Position numbers and translations under genes: made by a program. 64,000 nucleotides of DNA from Diadema setosum (lineage: Eukaryota; Echinodermata; Echinoidea; Diadematoida; Diadematidae). How positions within the stretch are numbered: the stretch's first letter is position 1; the number at the start of each line of letters is the position of its first letter. The stretch covers positions 27,153,476-27,217,475 of the forward strand of contig CM067066.1 in the NCBI GenBank assembly GCA_033980235.1. Direction: 5' to 3'. This document shows positions 32,608 through 42,931 of this stretch, piece by piece. The notes below the pieces were generated by a model. It was given only the letters and a program-made list of their open reading frames with translations, searched no databases and had not been told where the DNA came from.

Positions 32608-34562
32608 AAGAGAGTGAGATTTGTTAATGGGTGTGATATACCCGATACAGGCTGCCTAAGTAGTGATTTAGACTTTGGCATGTGCCATGGTTCTTCAATC
32701 AACATATCAGTCAGTAATGGGAACCAGGCTTGAGTGGGCCAGTACGGTACTATCAATAGGCCCTGTGCCCGATCCTGCTTTATTTTTTGTAGACATTTGG
32801 GTATGAGGCTGAAAGGAGGAAAGGCATAAAAGTTGAGAGGGCCCCAGTCAAGTGTGAATGCATCTACAGCCCAAGCATTTGGATCTGGCATCCATGATAC
32901 GTATGTGGGAAGCTGTGAATTGAGCCTAGATGCAAACAGGTCAATTTCAGGTAATCCAAACCTGCCCACGATCTCATCAAATACTTGTTTATCAAGCATC
33001 CATTCAATGTTGTCATTGAATCTACGGGACATGTAGTCAGCTTCTGTGTTTTGTGTGCCCGGTAGGTGGGCTGCCGTTAGCCATATGTTGCGTTCATTAC
33101 ACCACTCCCAGATTTGCACAGCTGCTTCATTACAAGCCTCTGATTTAACACCACCCATATTATTCAGATATGCCACTGCAGTGGTGTTATCTAATCGAAG
33201 CAAAACATGTACATTACTTGTGTGGGAACAGAATGCTTTCAGTCCAAATCCTGCAGCAACTGTTTCTAAGTAATTTATTTCATTGTTCTGGGCTCTGCTC
33301 AATTCCTGGCTGTTCCATCTGCCCCCCGTTTTTGTCTTCATGTCGGTTGCACCCCAACCTTGACCGCTTGCATCTGTGCGTATTTCTATGGTGGCTTTCT
33401 TTCTCATCATTGGCCGGGAAATTAAGTGCAAATTTTCGATCCACCACATTAGTTCATTCTTTGCCTGCACAGAGAGTGTCATTTGCCTGTCAAAATGGCC
33501 TGTATTGAGGTTCAAGGCGCGTATTTTCTCACTTTCAAGCGCTCTGTAATGCAAAGGCCCATATTGTGCAGCTGGGAATGTAGCAACTAATTTCCCAATG
33601 ACCCTTGCCACTTCTCTGATTGATGGGTTTTGTGTTTCGTGCAACTCTATGCAAACCTCTCTGATCTCCATTACTTTGTTTTCAGGCAACGTGACAGTCA
33701 TGTCAAGGGTATTGAGGTTGAATCCTAGAAACTCAATCTTTTGAGATGGTTCTAGCATTGATTTCTCGGGGTGAATGATGAAACCCAATTTGGATAACAG
33801 TTCGGTTGTAGCTATGACTGCCTTCTTTGTTTCTGCTTTTGTCTTGCCCATGATTATAGTGTCATCTAGATATGCAAGGACAAGGTGCCCTTCAAGTCTG
33901 AGAGAGGCAAGCACTGGTTTCAGCAATTTTGTGAACAGGCGGGGAGCCGATGTTAAGCCATTGGGCAGAGCTTTGAATTGCCATAATTGATCATCCCACA
34001 TGAATCGCAGGTATTTTCTAGAGTCTGGGTGAATGGGCACAGTGTAATATGCATCGCGTAGGTCGACTGAAGCCATGTAATATCCCTCTGAAAGCAGGGA
34101 TATTGCAGTGTAAATGTTATCCATCTTGAAATGCTGATAAGATATGCTCTTGTTCAACTCAGACAAATCAAGGATTAACCGGATTCCCCCATTCTTCTTT
34201 GTTCTGGTGAAAATCTGAGATAAGAATTCTCCTTGTTCATGAGAACATTTTTCAATGACATTTTTCTTCTCAAGGTTTCTTATCTCCTCATGTATTTGAG
34301 CAATTTCAGTCTCATTTCTTTTGTAGGGGTACGATGGTTTACTCCTCCTAGGAGGAAATTTGTCAGGATCAAACTCAAGTTTGTATCCTTTAACAGCTTG
34401 TAAGATGAATTGGTCTGACGTTAATTTACACCAGTTGTGTATACATGGCTTTAGTCGACCTCCGACCTGTACATGATGTAAGCTGTCTACAGGTACATGT
34501 ATATCAAAAGCACCTACCTCATTGGTGCTTGGGTCTGACTCTGGACTGCAGTGTTGAATTAC
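32565..34562 (-). CDS. Reverse transcriptase-RNase H of the DIRS-like element
   Basis: The frame is open from at least 34562, where it overlaps the Gag stop in the -1 frame, to 32565. There is no ATG near the beginning, so it may be expressed by frameshifting or reinitiation. Order: FTRTKKNGGIRLILDLSELN; RT motif A SVDLRDAYYTVPI; motif B LPNGLTSAPRLF; motif C AYLDDTIIMG; an RNase H domain with RTDASGQGWGAT, YLETVAAGF, RLDNTTAVAYLNN and TEADYMSRR (acidic catalytic residues present); and a C-terminal region PEIDLFASRLN...YAFPPFSLIPKCL found in DIRS and Ngaro polyproteins. It makes the cDNA of the element and removes the RNA strand. No stop or frameshift interrupts the domains. Confidence 0.88.
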   Translation of the reverse strand, partial: VIQHCSPESDPSTNEVGAFDIHVPVDSLHHVQVGGRLKPCIHNWCKLTSDQFILQAVKGYKLEFDPDKFPPRRSKPSYPYKRNETEIAQIHEEIRNLEKKNVIEKCSHEQGEFLSQIFTRTKKNGGIRLILDLSELNKSISYQHFKMDNIYTAISLLSEGYYMASVDLRDAYYTVPIHPDSRKYLRFMWDDQLWQFKALPNGLTSAPRLFTKLLKPVLASLRLEGHLVLAYLDDTIIMGKTKAETKKAVIATTELLSKLGFIIHPEKSMLEPSQKIEFLGFNLNTLDMTVTLPENKVMEIREVCIELHETQNPSIREVARVIGKLVATFPAAQYGPLHYRALESEKIRALNLNTGHFDRQMTLSVQAKNELMWWIENLHLISRPMMRKKATIEIRTDASGQGWGATDMKTKTGGRWNSQELSRAQNNEINYLETVAAGFGLKAFCSHTSNVHVLLRLDNTTAVAYLNNMGGVKSEACNEAAVQIWEWCNERNIWLTAAHLPGTQNTEADYMSRRFNDNIEWMLDKQVFDEIVGRFGLPEIDLFASRLNSQLPTYVSWMPDPNAWAVDAFTLDWGPLNFYAFPPFSLIPKCLQKIKQDRAQGLLIVPYWPTQAWFPLLTDMLIEEPWHMPKSKSLLRQPVSGISHPLTNLTLLCCRLGADTSSPRV

Positions 34563-36040
34563 TTCCTCCCCAGTCCCTGTCTGCGAGGTTGGGGTGGCCT
34601 GCTCTCTATCTTGGCCGATGCTGGGGTGTACGTGTGGGGGGCCGAGTCTGGATGTTTTCCCCAGTTCCTTTTCTGGCCTCGGCCTAAAAAAGGATGCCCA
34701 GCAGTACCTGCAGCAAGGTTGCGATCACGATCCCTAGGGATCCAGCCTGCCTGTCTCATTTGGCGTTTTGATGTGTCATACTTCCTGTATGGATGGTAAT
34801 GTGTGCTGTTGTGCTGCCTTGATTTCATGACACCTGCAGTTGCTTTTCTCTGATCTTGCAGGTCTTTGACCTGTTTCCCAAGGTCGTCGCCAAAGAGAAA
34901 CTTAGTCACCTTGTTTGCTGGCTTGCACAGGTGGTGGAATTGGCTGTTAAGCTCTGGCTTAATACAGTCTCTTCTCAGACAATTCAGGGCAAATACAGCA
35001 TCGCAAAACAACGCCAAGGCGTCTTGCTGTGCTTCAGTCATCCTGTCTGGGTCGAGTGTATGAGCAAATGCACAGAGTCCCTTCGTAAGTGACTTCTCAA
35101 TGCCCTGTAGTTTGAAGTCTCTGGTTCTCGTCGGTGTAGATAGATTTTCCCAGATGGCTGTGTTAACTTTGGGGATGTCGAGGGACTCGCAGTTATCTGG
35201 GCATGTGTACTTGTCGGCGGCTTCTGACAGAGCCTTTTCTTCCATTTTTTGGCCCATCATAAAATCCACTGCTTTAGCGATGTTTGGATGGAGAGGCGCA
35301 CCAACTCCCGATGGGGCAGCAAATTTGGCGGCGAAGTGAGGGATGTCGACGTCATGAGGCTTGTTTGTAATTTCACTTCCCTCATCGTGGCTGTCTTGTC
35401 CGCTGTAATAGTCTAAATAATCAACTTCAGAACTGAAGTCGGTAGCGCTCATTGGGGACGTATTTCCCGTCACCGCGGAGAGATCACCGCTGGCAGAGCT
35501 TTGCTCATGAATTGGCGGTTCGCTGGCGGTCGCCGTTCTAGTTGCTCGTTGTGTGCGTGGTGTGTCGCTGCTAACAGCGGCTGGGAGCGCGTTTGCAATA
35601 CGCGTCACAATGGCCTCCAATTTGTCAAGGCGGGAATTCACGCACGATTCCAAAATGGCGCTTGATTTCCCAGAGCTTGGCTTTGCCTTACTCTTGGGTA
35701 TGATCGGGGTTGACTGTGTCATAGGTGACTTGCAGCTTGGCTCTGCCTTACTGCTTACATGTATCTCTGGGCTTGGCTTAGCCTTGCACAGAGTTTTAGT
35801 AGCGATAGCTTTCCCTTTCGTAGCTCCTTTTGCTTTAGGTTTGCCCTTACCGGGCCCCATGCTCAGGCCAGCCGACCTGGCGGAGCTCGCACCCGCAGTA
35901 GGCACTGTGGCTGTCACATTATCCAGCGTCTCCGCTACGCTGGTACTTGCCGAAGACGGCGAAGAATTGTCGTTTGTGATCGCTTTCTCGCTCATAATGA
36001 GTTCAAAACTTCTTCGAGACGAATCACGAACTAATTTCAC
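34559..36040 (-). CDS. Gag-like protein of the DIRS-like element
   Basis: A 493-codon open frame, first in the element. A second ATG at codon 16 (35995; MSEKAITND) may be the real start. The N-terminal 240 residues are Ser/Thr/Pro/Lys-rich and low in complexity. The central part (about 240-420) is more structured and leucine-rich (ALFCDAVFALNCLRRDCI, NKVTKFLFGDDLGKQVKDL). The end is basic and glycine/arginine-rich. No zinc knuckle is visible. Position and composition, not a named domain, support the Gag assignment. Confidence 0.7.
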   Translation of the reverse strand: MKLVRDSSRRSFELIMSEKAITNDNSSPSSASTSVAETLDNVTATVPTAGASSARSAGLSMGPGKGKPKAKGATKGKAIATKTLCKAKPSPEIHVSSKAEPSCKSPMTQSTPIIPKSKAKPSSGKSSAILESCVNSRLDKLEAIVTRIANALPAAVSSDTPRTQRATRTATASEPPIHEQSSASGDLSAVTGNTSPMSATDFSSEVDYLDYYSGQDSHDEGSEITNKPHDVDIPHFAAKFAAPSGVGAPLHPNIAKAVDFMMGQKMEEKALSEAADKYTCPDNCESLDIPKVNTAIWENLSTPTRTRDFKLQGIEKSLTKGLCAFAHTLDPDRMTEAQQDALALFCDAVFALNCLRRDCIKPELNSQFHHLCKPANKVTKFLFGDDLGKQVKDLQDQRKATAGVMKSRQHNSTHYHPYRKYDTSKRQMRQAGWIPRDRDRNLAAGTAGHPFLGRGQKRNWGKHPDSAPHTYTPASAKIESRPPQPRRQGLGRK

Positions 36041-36173
36041 GAAGATTGAAGGTGAAAAACTGATCTAACCTTTCCCGAAAAAGGACGGAAAGACAATTTT
36101 TCTGCGCGAATTTTCCTCGTGTATCACACGAGTCCGAATGCGCTGAACGTAGTGACATCTGCGCATGCGCATG

Positions 36174-36222
36174 AGCGGGATCTCACATGAATTCTCGAAA
36201 GCGAGAATTACGAAATAAAATA
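36174..36222. repeat. Terminal inverted repeat of the DIRS-like element, right copy
   Basis: Ends tcgaaagcgagaattacgaaataaaatag, the inverse of the left repeat. The adjoining inner bases (gcgcatgcgcatgagcggga, about 36160-36178) recur inverted near 31290-31315. Confidence 0.75.
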
Positions 36223-36239
36223 GTTCATTTACATCCCTC

Positions 36240-36329
36240 GCACAGTCACCATAATCTCTTGCCCTGTCTGGCTGCCTTTTCCTGGCACAGTCACCATCAT
36301 CTCTTGCCCTGTCTGGCTGCCTTGAACTT
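36240..36329. repeat. 45-bp tandem duplication over the URI1 stop codon
   Basis: The block cacagtcaccatcatctctt plus gccctgtctggctgcct occurs twice, offset 45 bp (36241 and 36286). The copy nearer the gene holds the last codons and the TGA of URI1 (36299-36297). The outer copy lies in the 3' UTR, in the same frame, with one base change that removes its equivalent stop. Confidence 0.75.
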
Positions 36330-39300
36330 TGACACACGCTTTGACCCTTTACTCTGCTCTGAAGGGACGGGAGCTGTGCTGGGTACTGCCGAATGGCTGT
36401 GTTCAACAACGTTTCCTGTAAATGCCTGCAGAAGAAAAATGGAAAGGAAGCATGATTGTTATTGTACTTTGATGCAATCAAAACACTAATTAGGCTAAAT
36501 ACTCAAATTTCAAATATGATATGAAGCAGGCATACATCCACATGTTAGACAACTACCCTAACATCAGTGCACCTTAGCACATTTTAACCCAAGACCTTTT
36601 ACACTACCTTTCCATTGCTTCGATTCACTTAAAAAAAGGAAAGAAAAAAAAAAGGGAATCCAATATATGACCCATAATCACATTACACTGACAGAGTCAA
36701 AGTTGTTGAAGCTAGGTGAACTGCCGTATAAGGTGATTTGGCTGAAACATTAAAAAAAAGTCACATTTGCGGGGAAAAAAAAAATCACATACTGTAAAAA
36801 TGGAAATTTTCGTGGAGTTAAAATTTTTGTGCATTTCGCGCAACCAGAAACTAGTGCAAAAATACTGTCTTGATTCCGCAAAATTAAAAACATGCGAAAC
36901 TCTTCTTCCGTGGCCGAGCGCAAATTAGTCACTTTTAGTCCACTTTTACAGCATTTGAAATCTTATCTAACTCTTGTCATTAACTCTTAACGTGCCATGG
37001 TCACCGAACGGCGACCTTAGTCCTGACGTGCCATGGTTGTTGATCGGCGACTAAGAAGAGCAAGAAAAGCATTGATCATTTAAGTTCTGATGGTACCGTA
37101 ATATGTTACACCAAAAAACTGCCAATGATATGTACTGGTAGCTGATTAGCATAGCCATCGTTTCCACTAAAAATATGAGCATGCTTACATTGGAAAATTT
37201 TAAAGTAAATACATGATTTTTCAGCTAGATGTATTTTTTTCGTGTCGGGAAAATCCGCAGCGAGTGCACCCTCTGCGAGATGTGTATGGATCAAAAGTCT
37301 CATTGGTAAACCACGCGTGTGTATGCTATTGAATCTGCGTGTATTGTCTATGCGGTTCCACTCGCATTGTTCCGCTTGGACGCTGTCCTGCGGGAAGCTG
37401 CTTTGATTTTGTCCCTCAAAGAGGGTCAGCTTAGGTTCGTCGGTCAAGTCTTTCATCCTTTTGTTTTGGTGAACGTCACTAGTCGTCCCCACGCTAGCCT
37501 AGGAATTGCGCGCGGACAAAGGCCTGCCGATTTCAATAGAGTACCCCCTTTGTAACCGGAATTTCGTTATAACCGTGTTCATTATAATGGGAGTGCACTG
37601 TATTGGAATGTTCAAAATACAGCCTGTATGTCAAGTTTGGGGAAGCATATTGCTGGTATGCTGTGAAATGTGTATGAATACCTCATCTTCTGTATGCCTG
37701 ACCAATCTGAACGCTAATGTTGAGGGGAGTTGATTCAACCCCCTGGCCATTTTATGGTTAAGTTCAAGACCCAATTTTTCAAAATCTTATAGCGTGTCTG
37801 TGGCAGGCATTTGGAAATCAAGTGACGCTAATTCTACATCATGGGAAGCACAGAGTCTGGAAAATCATATATTCTGGAGAGATTGATGATGAAACCATTT
37901 CTATTTCATATAATGAAGCAGCAACAGCTGCCAGTACAGCTTTATTGTCTCCATACAAAACTACTTCTCTTGCTGCTGTTATTCAGCACCTAGTCGCAAT
38001 CACATGTTTTCTGCATTGGACTAATTTGATTGATGTGAAAAGAGAAAAGAAAAACTTACAGACACAGGCGCAGGTAGAGGCTGACGCTTTCCCTTAGCTT
38101 CTTCCTTCCTCTTGAATGTAGATTCTGCCTGATGTGGGACAGACGTCTGCTTAAGAATAGACGTGGGTTGTGCTTCTGATGACTCACTCGAGTGCTTGAG
38201 AATGGACTTGAGTTGCACCTCTGAAGACTCACTGCCCTTATCGCTGCTCTTGGAATGGTAGAGCTCATAGATATCGCCGGGAGATCTGGGCGACACATCT
38301 TTGCCATTCTCCATCATGGGTGGTTCCTTTACAGTGAAGGAAACAAAATCATGCATTGCACATGCAGTAAGTGCTATCTAGTGACTCAAATGGACATTTA
38401 ACATTGTAATGCACCACATTTTTGGTGTCAAAACCTTATGTGTTACTTGTAAAGGTCAATGCTTCCACGCAGGGAGGGGAGTACTTGGTCTGAATCCCAC
38501 CCAAGGCATCCAGGTTTTCTCCACAATGTCCATCTTGACCAAAGTACATGACGCAAGGGAATGATAATTTTGATACAGCAGTGAAGAGGATTGATGAATA
38601 AGACAACATTCATATGATGAAGATGATGAAGATAATTATCATTATCATTATTATCATTATCATTATTATCATTATCATTATTATCATTATTATTATCATC
38701 ACCATCATTATCATTATTATCATTATCATTATCATTATTATCATTATTATTATTATCATCACCATCATTATCATTATCATTATTATTATTATCACCACCA
38801 TCATTATCATTACTGCTGCTACCATTAACTATTAAACATTATATTGAAATGCACAAATACCTGCTTGTCCTGCCCCTTATTGTGTGTGAAGTGGATGATC
38901 GATGTCGAACCTGGTCCATCATCATCATCATCCTCTTCATCCTCGTCATCGCTGTCATCTTCTCCCAGATTGAGAGTCATTTCTGACGTGGGAGGTGTCT
39001 GCTCATCGCCCCAGTGAACGTGCCTTTGACTTGGTCCCGTCACTGTTGGGAGCTTGGCTTCTTCAGCTGCTGTGGTTTGTTTGTGTGACGCTACTGTCTC
39101 CTCCTCATAATCCTCATCCAACATGCTGCAGAGATCGAAATGAAGATGATGCATGCATCGTGAAGAGAAACGAACCTGTACCTTTTTTTCCCTAACATAC
39201 AAATTAAGTACAGTGGACTCCCGTTATAACGAAGTCCTCGGGACCGGCAGTTTTCTTTCGTTATATCTGAATTTCGTTATAACCGAACAAATAAACAATA

Positions 39301-42300
39301 TAAATACATAGAGTGGATGACATTGCAGCGAAAACTTTTACTTCGTTATAACCGGAATTTCGTTATAACCGTGTTCGTTATAACGGGAGTGCACTGTATG
39401 GATAAACTTCCTTAGATTAAAGAAGATTAAAGAAAATACCATCGCATATACACTCCTACATCCTCCTTGCTTTCTATCTGAAAACCACAATTCTGACATC
39501 AGACATTAGATATTGCACCATGATGAAGCACTTGTGATAAAGAGGTCTCTGCTCAAACTGCAAGTCTCTGACAACCCAACATGGAGAACATCCAAGCAAC
39601 TTCAGCAAAGTCAGCAACACAAAATTTCTTGATGGAGTGATGAATGGAATGCAAAATGCACTTACGCCATCTCATCCAGCTCTTCCTCCTGCCTCTCCAG
39701 TTCATCCAGTCTGGCCCACAAGCGCTCCTCTTCCTCGCTCATCGCCTTGGCATCTGCACCACTTTCCCCAGCCCCCTCCTCTCCTCCCCTCCCAGGACTC
39801 TGGTCGCCTCCGGATGGCTTGGTTGTTGCCGTAGTTTGTGGTGGTGGTGATGTCTCGGCAGAGGACTTCTTCTTTTTCTTGTTTGCTCTCCTCTGCTCTG
39901 AAGTTTCAGATTTAAGAAAAGATGAAAGTGGTGCACCACTCAATGCTTACAGTTACCTTGGCTCTATGGCTATAAGATGCTTTTCCCCTTACAGCCCTTA
40001 CAATAAATACTGGATACAAGTATGGGAAGAAAAGCACAGATTTCGGAAAATCGGCGAATTAAAATGCATCTTCTCTCTGAGTGAATGTGCTTCATACAAT
40101 GCTATATCATGAAAATGTCTTGCATAATTACTACTGAAAACAGGTGTTTGATACAAGACTTGTAAACACTATACTTGTAAACCTGCATTACATTTGATTG
40201 TCACAATGATTGTAAAATCTTCAGTTATGACGAGGAGCATATCAATATTCTGGTGATCACCAAACAGTGAATACAGGACATTAGCTGCAAACATTTCTGC
40301 CAATCTTACTAAAAAGACACTTAAAGGAATAAATCATTTATTCTTACAAGGGAAAATAAATCATAAAGAGAGAGAATAACAATACTTGTACTGGCCAGCC
40401 AGAAACCGGCAGAATGACAAACAGCTTGACAACCAAAGATTTCTGTATTTAAAATCCTCTCCAGACATGGTTTCTATAAGCAATGGGTAATTAGGATCCT
40501 GCTGTCACAACATACCTCTCCATTTAGCCTCTTTCTCTGCGTCATAGTCCTCCCTGATCTCCACCACGTCTCCCCGACCTTCTGTGGTGCTCTTGAGGTC
40601 CGAGACAAAGCCTAGTCTTGACTCCAGGAGATACTGCTGTTTCTTGAGGTCGTCTATCATCTTTCCAACATCTATCAGAATCACATCCGCAGAAATCGGG
40701 AGAGGACAGGGTGGGCGAAAAATAAATTATTTTAGGCAATATCTAGTCATTAATGAATACAATATCACTGTCAAACAGATTAATAAAACAACAAAACTTG
40801 TCTTTTGTTTGGGTGGAGGGTCAAGAACTAAACTGGAGAAGAGAGAGAAATGGGTAATGCTATAACAATTATTGGAGTGATCATTGATGAGGCCTTTTTC
40901 TCTACATAGTGAATAGGGATGAAGATATAAGGAGCTTCATCTGGTACCAGGATGCTTGATTGTAGACAGAGGGATGGACAGACAAACCACAAAGCCTGAT
41001 AGGGAGGGATGCATTAAAAAGATATCCTGGAGAAGAAATTTGCCAAGGAATGCCTTACATCAACACATATGGGTCAAATACTGTATACGCCGAATATTTC
41101 GCGAGGTTTTTATTTTCGCGAATTTCGCGAGTCGGTGCTATTCGCGAAATTAAAGACACACAAAAATATTGACTCTGATCAAGCTATGAGTGTGATGTAC
41201 GCGTATACATTTCTCCATTCGGTCCAGGACTCCATGTTCGCGAATTTAACCACTCGCAAAATCGTTGGGAAGCTCCGATTCGCGAAAATTTAGACTCGCG
41301 AAATATATGACGTATACAGTAATAACAGAGAAAGGACAGATATAGAGGAGAGAAAGAGATAGAGGAGAGAGAGAAAGTGGGAGAGAGAGCAAGTAACCGA
41401 GTACGGTATTATCTTGTATGAACAGGAATGCATGGTATATCTAAACTCAAGTTGAGTGGTGCAGATGGATGGAGGGCTATTGTTATGACAGCCAACTTAC
41501 ATTTTTTTCGCCGGTCAATGACATCGCATGCCTGTTTAGCTGACCGTTCGGCAAACCAGTTGTCCCCCAGTAGCACTAGTATCTCATTGGTGTGAACAAG
41601 CTTGCCAGGCATAAAGGCAAGCTTCCCAAAGGGTACCTAGACATGATTATAAGAACCATTGGTCATAATGGGTTTAGAGGTTTTCAGGTGCCTGTGCTGC
41701 ACAAGATGAGCAGTAAATAGGTTCAACATTACTGATGAGTTCACATTGGACTGGTTCTTTTAGTAGCTGAACAATTACACTATGGGTCAGTGAAACAATA
41801 GTGGAGTTTAATGTCAAGTTGAATAATCATTTGCCCTCAATACCCGCCCCTTAAAATAAATAAATGAAAAAAAAAATGATAATCAATAATCACACAATAA
41901 AGGTGTATCATTGCTGTCTAAACAAAAACATGTCATTTTAGCCTACTTTCCTCCAAGGAAGAACACAAATACTCCGTTTTGTTACAACGATGCCATCAAT
42001 ATCATTTCCAACATAAAAACATGGCATATCATTTTACAATGACATATAAATCTGTAGTATAGATAGGCATTTTGTCATCTAAGAATCTACACCTTGGGAA
42101 TTCAAGAGGAGGAAAGAAAGGAATTCATTTACCATTGAAAAATCTACACTTGAATAAGAATGGGCATAATCCAGTCCTTTCCAACATCTAGTTCTTTCCA
42201 ACATGACTGCATTTCAGCAATGAATCCATATTCTTGTAAAATGTGATAACAAAACCAAAATTTTCAAATTCTTCAGCTCATTGCTTGCTCTGTGTGTGTT

Positions 42301-42506
42301 TAAAAAGTAACAATCAAACTACCCAAGTAACCCACCATGATCGGGTGCGACACCTTGTCCGGTAGAGTTGACAATCTGGTCTTGAGTGCAGTGTAATCCT
42401 CATCAAATTTTTCCCACTGGCGAACCTTCTCCAACGTCTCAAAGAGTGCCTTTTCCTCCTCCTCTTTCAACCTACCAATGCGTGCCAAGTCCGACTCCAC
42501 AGCCAT
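36297..42506 (-). CDS. URI1: Unconventional prefoldin RPB5 interactor, 7 coding exons
   Basis: Minus-strand coding exons: 42506-42336, 41636-41501, 40671-40516, 39897-39666, 39125-38861, 38326-38060 and 36425-36297. All introns are GT-AG and in phase. Predicted length is 451 aa (human 535). It is a prefoldin-like scaffold that binds RPB5 and the R2TP complex during RNA polymerase assembly and also binds PP1. The N-terminal prefoldin-alpha region (1-150) has RLSTLPDK-like TRLSTLPDKVSHPIM, FMPGKLVHTNEILVLLGDNW, AKQACDVIDRRK and MIDDLKK. The middle has ERLWARLDELERQEEELDE and an acidic run (DDSDDEDEEDDDDD). RHVHW at 266-270 fits the PP1-docking RVxF pattern, and SILK occurs at 361-364 and 376-379. 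The conserved C terminus is SKRVSKFKAAR. The first exon may start at a splice acceptor (ttttag, eight bases before the ATG), which would imply a non-coding 5' exon. Confidence 0.93.
36790..36953. mobile_element. TACTGTA-ended MITE, divergent copy (URI1 last intron)
   Basis: Starts tactgtaaaaatggaaattt, contains gcatttcgcgcaaccag, ends cacttttacagca. It is a diverged relative of the CGCG-rich MITEs at 41079 and 42688. Confidence 0.5.
37553..37602. mobile_element. CAGTG-family MITE, solo right end
   Basis: Only the terminal 50 bp remain: ggaatttcgttataaccgtg through ataatgggagtgcactgta. The rest was lost or never present. It is nearly identical to the right end of the 39209 copy. Confidence 0.7.
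38630..38812. repeat. (ATT/ATC)n microsatellite in URI1 intron 5
   Basis: About 180 bp of attatcattatcattattatc-type repeats. Both strands give artificial Ile/Met-only open frames. It lies 50 bp from exon 5. Confidence 0.95.
39209..39398. mobile_element. CAGTG-family MITE, best-preserved copy (URI1 intron 4)
   Basis: TA then cagtggactcccgttataac at the left and gttataacgggagtgcactg then TA at the right. The interior has gaagtcctcgggaccggcag and several exact cgttataac units. At 190 bp with near-perfect ends, it is a useful reference copy for the family. Confidence 0.87.
41079..41321 (+). mobile_element. CGCG-rich MITE, copy A (URI1 intron 2)
   Basis: Ends tactgtatacgccgaatatt and gaaatatatgacgtatacagta are inverted. 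The interior is full of ttcgcgaa motifs (for example tttattttcgcgaatttcgc). A copy in the opposite orientation lies at 42688-42931. Confidence 0.82.
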
Positions 42507-42687
42507 GACGCAATCTAAAAGCCACATTATAGAGAAAAGAAAAATCACTGAATGGAGTTACTGTACTGCAAAAAAAGGAAACTTAAATATATCTAGGTTG
42601 AGGTAAACATCATTTTGTCTTTGCTGTTTGGGGCTTTATTAGGGCCTACTTCTCTTTCACATCTGTGACACAGCTTAATAGATTACC

Positions 42688-42931
42688 TACTGTATACGCC
42701 ATATATTTCGCAAGTCTAAATTTTCGCGAATCGGGACTTCCCGACAATTTCGCGAGTGGTTAAATTCGCGATCGTGGAGTCCTGTCCTGAACGGAGAAAT
42801 GTATATGCGTACGTCACATTCATATCGGCATTAGAGTCAATATTTTCGCGTGTTTTTAATTTCGTGAATATCAGCTGACTCGCGAAATTCGCAAAAATAA
42901 AAACCTCTCGAAATATTTGGCATATACAGTA
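42688..42931 (-). mobile_element. CGCG-rich MITE, copy B (5' of URI1)
   Basis: Inverted relative to copy A: tactgtatacgccatatatt at the left, ggcatatacagta at the right, and shared internal blocks gttaaattcgcgatcgtgga and ggagtcctgtcctgaacgg. The pair flanks URI1 exons 1 and 2. Confidence 0.8.

Larger units (their letters stand above)
31207..36222 (-). mobile_element. DIRS-like tyrosine-recombinase retrotransposon
   Basis: The 5-kb element on the minus strand has a Gag-like frame, a reverse transcriptase-RNase H frame and a tyrosine recombinase frame, all uninterrupted. Its ends carry inverted rather than direct repeats: ctattttatttcgtaattct at 31488 onward reappears inverted at the right end (to 36222), and the two sides share about 45 bp including ctcgctttcgagaattcatg. 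Inverted termini plus a recombinase in place of an integrase are the DIRS hallmark. Left of the inner repeat is an extra hairpin region (31207-31494) that partly repeats terminal sequence. No target-site duplication was found, as expected for this group. The left limit is uncertain by about 280 bp. It ends 75 bp past the URI1 stop codon in the same direction. Confidence 0.85.

Noticed and set aside
37106..37492. 128-codon minus-strand frame in a GC-richer patch of the URI1 last intron
   Set aside because: I looked for transposase or domesticated-transposon motifs next to the solo MITE end and found none.
38610..38835. Open frames on both strands, 71-73 codons
   Set aside because: Made only of an ATT/ATC microsatellite giving Ile and Met runs.
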